DNA of 10,693 nucleotides from CAYYGL01 sp964471235 (GTDB lineage Bacteria > Calditrichota > Calditrichia > RBG-13-44-9 > J075): contig CAYYGL010000169.1 of assembly GCA_964471235.1 (NCBI GenBank), forward strand, positions 1 through 10,693. The letters run 5' to 3'. Of the stretch, positions 5,726 to 10,693 are shown one piece after another. Each line of letters starts with the position of its first letter. The first letter of the stretch is position 1. The position numbers and the translations under genes are program-made. Under the pieces are notes generated by a model. The model saw only the letters and a list, made by a program, of their open reading frames with translations, ran no database searches and had not been told where the DNA came from.

Positions 5726-8440
5726 ATGAACGCTTCTACCATTCGATATCTTCTGTTCTTGATTGCATTTTCATTAAACTTTTTTTCACCCTCCTTTTCC
5801 CAGGTGGCGGAGCGGGATAACGTCATGTTTACCATCCCCCGTGAATTCCATTCCGGAAATCATCCGGCGGTTATGCAGCAACATCAGTCCGCAGCGGATA
5901 CCCTGGAACGCCTGCCATACATCCTGCCGGATTTTATGGTCAATAGCCTTGAGGGAGAATACGGAGCAACACAGGGAAACCCTGCACTTGCCGTTGACAG
6001 CAGTGGAACCTATGCTGTTGCCTGGGTGGATTTGCGCAACGGGCAGAAAGAGATTTATGCCCAGTTTTTTAACGGGAACGATGAACCGCTGGGAGAGAAT
6101 ATCCTGGTTAGTGAACTTCCCAACTATTGGAACAGTGCCCCGGCCGTTGCTTCTAACCAAAAGGGTGATTTTATCATCGCCTGGGCACAGGGGCATGACC
6201 GGCTTCTTGCCCAACGCTTTACCCGCGCGGGTGTCAAAGTGGGCGGCAATTTTCAACTCAACGATCTGTATGCTTTCAACACTATGGAACCATCCATCGC
6301 GGTGAGTGAAAACGGATCTTTCCTGGCAGTGTGGTCACAGGATGTAACAGGCGGCGGATGGAACACCTATGCCCGGATGTTTGACTCCGCTAACACCCCT
6401 GTGGGCATCTCATTTGTAGTGAATGATGTATATGGCAACGGCGCCACCAGCATCGGGTGGGGGAACCGGGTGGCTGTGGATGAGCAGGGCAATTTTGTGG
6501 TGGTGTGGAGTGCAAATTCGAATAACCTCTCTAAAATTTACCTGCAAAAAATTGCTGCCAGTGGTCAAAAGATCGGGCAGAATGTAATGGTAAGTGATAT
6601 GAACGATTTCAACAATCACTATTTCCCTTCGGTGGCGGCTGCCGGCGGCAACCGTTTCTTAATCGTCTGGCAGGGATATGGGGTTCACGGGCGAATTTAC
6701 GATTTTTACAACGGTTTTGTCACCGGGCAGTTCACCGTCTTCAGCAGTGTATATTCAAATTGGTATCTTGCCTCCGCTGCATCCGATTGGAATAACCTTT
6801 TTTTGATCAACTGGTCCGGCGGCATTCCCCTGATGTGCCGGGAGATCACCATTGACGGGCAATTCACCAGTGAACCGGTGGTACTGACTTCCGCTTCCGG
6901 CGACACTTTAATCGGCTCCTATTCCCATGTTTCCAATATCGTGGCAAATCAGTTTCACGTCGTCTTCACGCAATACCATCGCTCCGATCAGGATATTGGT
7001 CTTCAGAAATATGAGACGAACTTTACCCCGTGGGGGGCTCTTTTAAAAGTAAACGATGATCTCGCCAGCTCCTGGCAATATAGTCCCCTTACGTATTTTA
7101 ATCACCGGGGAGAAGCCATTATTCTGTGGCAGGACCAACGTCACGGTCGATATGACCTGTTTGGACAGGTGTATGATCGGAATATGAATCCGGTCGGAAA
7201 TGATTTTCAAATCAACGATGCCCGGGGCGAGAGATGGTTCCTGAAAAGTAAAGCGGTATGCGCCTTTTCCGATGGCACCTTTTTGGTGGCATTCACCGGT
7301 TCGAACAATTCCTTTGAGACAAATGTTTATTTGCAAAAGATTAGTACGCAGGGGGAAAAAATTGGAACCAACACCCAAGTGAAAGAAACTCACCAGTCTT
7401 ATAAGGTGGCGGTGAATATTGATGCGCAGGACGTGGTTTTACTATGTTGGTATAACAGCGGTTTGAGTTTAGAGAATAGTTTTCTTCAGGAGTTTGAGAA
7501 AACTTTAGTTCCCATTTCCCAGGAGAAACCTCTTAATTTTTACCAGGAAAATACCGCCCTGATGCCGTTCGCCCTCTCTGTTAATTCCAACCGGAATCTC
7601 TTTATTACCTGGCTTGAACATCACTTACAGAACAATCAAACCGACGATAAGATTTATTATCAATTTTATAATGCTGCCGGGATAGCCATCACGCCGGCGT
7701 TTGGTGAGAATATCCAAAATGGAGAGAATGTTTATACTCTTTCAAATGCTTCAACCGACAGCGCCAATTTTGTGATAGCCTGGGCTGACGGGCAGCGCTT
7801 TCATATCCGGCGTTTTTATGGGAACAGCACCAAACCCCTTACCAATTCTTTTGTGAGTTACGGTTCACGGGGTAACACTCAGGTCGTTAAATTTCTCAAT
7901 CACAAAGTTTTTGCAACTTTTACGAATTTACCGGATGTTTACGGTTTTTTCATCAATGATAACCGACGCTTGTTGAGAACTTTTCTACTACATCGTTTTG
8001 AAGGGGCATCCCAATACTGGGATCCCAATACCTACGCCAACAGCAGCGATATGTATCAAAATGAATTACTTTTCAGTTATGCGAGTTTTCAAAATGGTGG
8101 CACCGGTTATGACATCTGGGCGAATGTGCAAGACGCGAAGGATATGGATTTTGATCCGGAGCCATTTTTCCCGCCGGTTGATGATGATGTCTTATATCAA
8201 AATTTCCCCAATCCCTTTAATTCAACAACCAGAATCGTGTACGAGATACTTGCACCGCACCGGGTAACAGTGACAATCTACGATGTTCTGGGCAGGGAGG
8301 TAAGGGTGTTGCGTGACGAGTTCCAGGAAAAAGGGCTTCATGACATTGTATTCAACGCATCGGATTTACCGTCCGGGATTTATTATTGCAAACTAAAAGC
8401 CTTTCGCACCCGGGTGATCAAGTTGCTCTTAATTAAATGA
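5726..8440 (+). CDS. Secreted repeat protein with T9SS type A sorting domain
   Basis: A 904-residue protein with a signal peptide at residues 1-26 (hydrophobic core YLLFLIAFSLNFF, cleavage near FSQ). The body is built from about 45-50-residue beta modules of the form 'P.vAvd..GnFvvaW....iy.Q.f...G..iG.n..vnd'. The clearest lie near 85-130, 139-180, 189-234, 247-291 and 464-500, with weaker copies at 300-325, 507-553, 615-660 and 675-700. This suggests a propeller or stacked-beta fold. Residues 821-904 are a T9SS type A sorting domain: LYQNFPNPFN (823-832), VTVTIYDVLGREVRVL (847-862), LPSGIYYCKL (881-890) and a VIKLLLIK end. Known biology: this domain directs passage through the type IX system and anchoring or release at the cell surface. 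No catalytic domain was recognised; adhesion or surface binding is only a guess. The ribosome site is weak (GAGAG four bases before the ATG). Confidence 0.9.
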   Translation: MNASTIRYLLFLIAFSLNFFSPSFSQVAERDNVMFTIPREFHSGNHPAVMQQHQSAADTLERLPYILPDFMVNSLEGEYGATQGNPALAVDSSGTYAVAWVDLRNGQKEIYAQFFNGNDEPLGENILVSELPNYWNSAPAVASNQKGDFIIAWAQGHDRLLAQRFTRAGVKVGGNFQLNDLYAFNTMEPSIAVSENGSFLAVWSQDVTGGGWNTYARMFDSANTPVGISFVVNDVYGNGATSIGWGNRVAVDEQGNFVVVWSANSNNLSKIYLQKIAASGQKIGQNVMVSDMNDFNNHYFPSVAAAGGNRFLIVWQGYGVHGRIYDFYNGFVTGQFTVFSSVYSNWYLASAASDWNNLFLINWSGGIPLMCREITIDGQFTSEPVVLTSASGDTLIGSYSHVSNIVANQFHVVFTQYHRSDQDIGLQKYETNFTPWGALLKVNDDLASSWQYSPLTYFNHRGEAIILWQDQRHGRYDLFGQVYDRNMNPVGNDFQINDARGERWFLKSKAVCAFSDGTFLVAFTGSNNSFETNVYLQKISTQGEKIGTNTQVKETHQSYKVAVNIDAQDVVLLCWYNSGLSLENSFLQEFEKTLVPISQEKPLNFYQENTALMPFALSVNSNRNLFITWLEHHLQNNQTDDKIYYQFYNAAGIAITPAFGENIQNGENVYTLSNASTDSANFVIAWADGQRFHIRRFYGNSTKPLTNSFVSYGSRGNTQVVKFLNHKVFATFTNLPDVYGFFINDNRRLLRTFLLHRFEGASQYWDPNTYANSSDMYQNELLFSYASFQNGGTGYDIWANVQDAKDMDFDPEPFFPPVDDDVLYQNFPNPFNSTTRIVYEILAPHRVTVTIYDVLGREVRVLRDEFQEKGLHDIVFNASDLPSGIYYCKLKAFRTRVIKLLLIK
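8182..8437 (+). other. T9SS C-terminal sorting domain (region of the preceding gene)
   Basis: This region encodes about 84 residues at the end of the secreted repeat protein. It shows the LYQNFPNPFN opening, the IYDVLGREV strand pair, G-L-H plus an N-A-S-D-L-P-S-G-I-Y-Y turn, and the basic-hydrophobic IKLLLIK end. It is listed separately because it carries the main evidence for the lineage and for the presence of a type IX secretion system elsewhere in the genome. Confidence 0.9.
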
Positions 8441-8551
8441 AACCGGTATGTTGCTCTCCTGTAAGTGATTGAATTTATAAGTGCCTGCCAAAGTTTACTC
8501 CCCGAAAAAACCGAAAATAACGGTTGAAACCCCCATCATTTTCCCCCGGGG

Positions 8552-8580
8552 TTGCAAACCGAAAACTCCGTGTGTATTTT
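8552..8580 (+). promoter_or_regulatory. Promoter-like sequence for the E1 gene
   Basis: TTGCAA (8552-8557) and TATTTT (8575-8580) are separated by exactly 17 bases, each matching four of six sigma70 consensus positions. Transcription would begin near 8587, giving a leader of about 20 bases that contains GAGGA (8599-8603), only four bases from ATG 8608. This suggests that the E1 gene is transcribed separately from the T9SS cargo gene. Confidence 0.4.
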
Positions 8581-8607
8581 TGCACCTTTTGAACCAATGA
8601 GGATGAG

Positions 8608-10605
8608 ATGGCACAAATTGATATAGAAAAACAGACGATAATGACCCATTCGGAATTACTGGGGCTTTACAAAGCCCTCCGGTTGCCGCGCATGATTGAA
8701 GAACGGATGCTGAAGCTGCTGCGCCAGGGGAAAATTACCAAATGGTTCTCCGGCATCGGGCAGGAAGCGATTAGCGTGGGAGCCACCTATGCGCTGAATC
8801 CGGACGATGTGATTCTGCCCATGCACCGAAACCTGGGGGTATTCACCACCCGGGGAATTCCACTGAAAAAACTGTTTCGTCAGTTAATGGGTAAGGAAGG
8901 TGGGTTCACCAAAGGGCGAGACCGCTCCTTTCACTTTGGCGCGCCGGCGTATCATATCATCGGGATGATTTCCCATCTGGGTGCCATGCTGCCGGTAGCG
9001 GATGGCTTTGGGGTGGCATTCCAATTAAAGAAGGAGCAGCGGGTTGCCCTAACATTCACCGGGGACGGCGCCACCAGCGAGGGGGATTTTCATGAAGCCT
9101 TGAATTTAGCCGCGGTGTGGAAACTGCCGGTGATTTTTTTGATCGAAAACAATGGGTACGGACTCTCGACCCCGGTGAATGAACAATATGCCTGCGAGAA
9201 GCTGGCGGACCGCGCCATCGGCTACGGCATGGAAGGGATTCAAATTGATGGAAATGATGTACTGAAAGTGCATGAGACCATTCGGTACGCAGCGGAAAAG
9301 GCGCGCCGCGGCGGGGGACCTACTTTAATCGAAGCCATGACCTTTCGTATGCGCGGGCATGAGGAAGCTTCTGGCACCAAATACGTGCCCAAAGAATTGT
9401 TTGAAGAGTGGGGACGGAAAGACCCGATTTTACGCTTTGAACAGGTACTTCAAGAAGAGGAGATTCTGACTGAGGCGCTCCAACGAGAAATTGAGGAAAA
9501 ACTGTCCGAACAAATTGAACTTGCCCTGGAAGACGCCCTGAATGCCCCGCTGCCCACCGGCACCGTTGAGCAGGAACTGGCAGATGTGTTTGCGCCGACA
9601 GTAAGCCCTTCCGTCTCCCCGAAAGGCAAAACCGCCACGCGTCGTTATGTGGATGCCATTCACGACGCCCTGGAGCAAAAAATGGCAGCGGATGAGCGGG
9701 TGTTGATCATGGGCCAGGATATTGCCGAATACGGGGGCGTGTTTAAGGTGACGGAAGGATTGCTGGAAAAATTCGGTAAAGCCCGGGTGCGCAATACCCC
9801 GATCATCGAATCCGGTGCGGTGGGTGCCGCCATGGGATTGGCATTGGAGGGTTTCAAACCGATTGTGGAATTGCAGTTTGCCGATTTCATCTCCTGCGGC
9901 TTCAACCAGGTGGTGAACAATCTTGCCAAAACCTACTACCGCTGGGGTTCTCCCCTTAACGTAACGCTGCGACTGCCCTCCGGGGGCGGCGTCAGCGGTG
10001 GTCCCTTTCATTCCCAGAACCCGGAAGCCTGGTTCTTCCATGTGCCGGGATTAAAGATTGTCGCCCCGGCAACCCCTTACGACGCCAAAGGCTTGCTGCT
10101 TGCCGCTATCGATGATCCCAACCCGGTGCTCTATTTTGAGCACAAAGCGCTGTATCGCAGCATCCGGGGGGAGGTGCCGGAGGAGCCTTACACCATCGAG
10201 TTGGGCAAGGCGGAGGTCAAGCGACCCGGCAGGGAGATGAGCATCATCACCTATGGGCTGGCAGTGCACTGGGCGCTGGAAGTGGCGGAAACCTTTGCCA
10301 AAGAAGGGGTGGACATTGAGGTGGTGGATTTACGTTCCCTGATACCCTGGGATAAACCGACGGTGCTTGCTTCGGTAGCCAAAACCAACCGGGTGCTGAT
10401 ACTGCATGAAGCAAACCTGACCGGCGGCATTGGCGCCGAGATCGCCGCGGTTATCGCCGAGGAAGCGTTTGAACACTTAGACGCCCCGGTGATGCGTCTG
10501 GCGTCTTTGGATACGCCGGTGCCGTTCAGCCCCTACCTGGAACAGCACGTCTATTTCCCCAAAGACCGCCTGCCGGAGAAAATAAAGGAATTGGTGGGGT
10601 ATTAA
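8608..10605 (+). CDS. Fused 2-oxoacid dehydrogenase E1 (alpha + beta subunits)
   Basis: A 665-residue cytoplasmic thiamine-diphosphate enzyme combining both E1 subunits. Residues about 14-320 are E1alpha: HRNLG (73-77), RSFHFG (106-111), and the ThDP/Mg motif GDGATSEGD (152-160) closing at E180-N181-N182. A polar linker (about 325-345, rich in S, P, T, K) joins E1beta (about 346-665): GQDIAEYGG (369-377), E401 in ESGAVGAAMG (the usual cofactor-activating glutamate), ELQFADF (421-427), and H468 and H478 in the GGPFHSQNPEAWFFHVPG stretch. E1 decarboxylates a 2-oxoacid and passes the acyl group to the lipoyl arm of E2. The motif style is closest to branched-chain (2-oxoisovalerate) or general 2-oxoacid enzymes, but the substrate is uncertain. 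Such fusions are known in Bacteroidota-related bacteria. The start is the first ATG; M12 lacks a ribosome site. E2 and E3 are not in the window. Confidence 0.92.
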   Translation: MAQIDIEKQTIMTHSELLGLYKALRLPRMIEERMLKLLRQGKITKWFSGIGQEAISVGATYALNPDDVILPMHRNLGVFTTRGIPLKKLFRQLMGKEGGFTKGRDRSFHFGAPAYHIIGMISHLGAMLPVADGFGVAFQLKKEQRVALTFTGDGATSEGDFHEALNLAAVWKLPVIFLIENNGYGLSTPVNEQYACEKLADRAIGYGMEGIQIDGNDVLKVHETIRYAAEKARRGGGPTLIEAMTFRMRGHEEASGTKYVPKELFEEWGRKDPILRFEQVLQEEEILTEALQREIEEKLSEQIELALEDALNAPLPTGTVEQELADVFAPTVSPSVSPKGKTATRRYVDAIHDALEQKMAADERVLIMGQDIAEYGGVFKVTEGLLEKFGKARVRNTPIIESGAVGAAMGLALEGFKPIVELQFADFISCGFNQVVNNLAKTYYRWGSPLNVTLRLPSGGGVSGGPFHSQNPEAWFFHVPGLKIVAPATPYDAKGLLLAAIDDPNPVLYFEHKALYRSIRGEVPEEPYTIELGKAEVKRPGREMSIITYGLAVHWALEVAETFAKEGVDIEVVDLRSLIPWDKPTVLASVAKTNRVLILHEANLTGGIGAEIAAVIAEEAFEHLDAPVMRLASLDTPVPFSPYLEQHVYFPKDRLPEKIKELVGY

Positions 10606-10647
10606 GAGCTAAGAGTAAAGAAAAAAGATTAAAAAAAGACCCTAAAA

Positions 10648-10693
10648 ATGCAACAAGTATTATTTAGCAAAAAAACAATATTAGCAGAGGTCA
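10648..10693 (+). CDS. Possible start of the next gene (cut by window end)
   Basis: An ATG at 10648 opens a frame that stays open to the window end (15 codons, reading MQQVLFSKKTILAEV). It starts 42 bases after the E1 stop, across an A/G-rich leader with no clear Shine-Dalgarno. If real it might be co-transcribed with E1. It does not look like the usual start of an E2 lipoyl domain, and it is too short to identify. Confidence 0.3.
   Translation, partial: MQQVLFSKKTILAEV

Noticed and set aside
5786..6256. 156-residue minus frame and a 154-residue plus frame at 5841-6305
   Set aside because: Both are alternate-frame shadows of the T9SS cargo gene, whose signal peptide and repeats support the main frame.
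8509..8525. AACCG/CGGTT hairpin after the T9SS cargo gene as a terminator
   Set aside because: It has only five pairs and is followed by GAAAC rather than a T-run; it is too weak to call.
9430..10041. 203-residue open frame on the minus strand
   Set aside because: It is antisense to the conserved E1beta half of the fused dehydrogenase, and long antisense frames are common in GC-richer genes.

Overview
The window looks like a chromosomal segment from a bacterium of the FCB superphylum, with Calditrichota, Ignavibacteria or KSB1-like lineages the most likely. This is inferred from three things: a secreted protein ending in a type IX secretion (Por) sorting domain with the YQNFPNPFN signature, an outer-membrane beta-barrel protein with an aromatic C-terminus, and a 2-oxoacid dehydrogenase E1 whose alpha and beta subunits are fused in one chain. 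No RNA gene, CRISPR array, insertion sequence or phage gene was recognised.

Layout: (1) Bases 1-1225, plus strand, hold the 3' end of a DppB-like ABC permease gene overlapping a complete DppC-like permease gene, the membrane core of a peptide/nickel-type importer. (2) Bases 1383-3367, minus strand, form an AT-richer block with a Uma2-family PD-(D/E)XK protein followed by an AAA-type ATPase with a DUF4143 C-terminal region. This is probably accessory DNA, set convergent to the permeases and divergent from the next gene. (3) Bases 3565-4056 encode an FmdB-type zinc-ribbon protein with a long acidic tail. A 487-base stretch without a convincing gene follows; it may carry a decayed fragment and ends in a promoter-like sequence. 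(4) Bases 4544-8440 encode two exported proteins: an outer-membrane barrel protein of unknown function and a 904-residue repeat protein carrying the T9SS sorting domain. (5) Bases 8608-10605 encode the fused E1alpha-E1beta dehydrogenase, with its own promoter-like sequence. (6) A possible new reading frame starts at 10648 and runs off the window.

The clearest functional links are the two overlapping permeases (one transporter), the two nuclease-fold genes (possibly one transcript), and the barrel and T9SS cargo genes (both surface exported, 123 bases apart). The E1 gene is central metabolism; its E2 and E3 partners are not visible here. I see no clear evidence for a wholly new system. The items most worth a second look are the nuclease-fold pair and the barrel/cargo pair.
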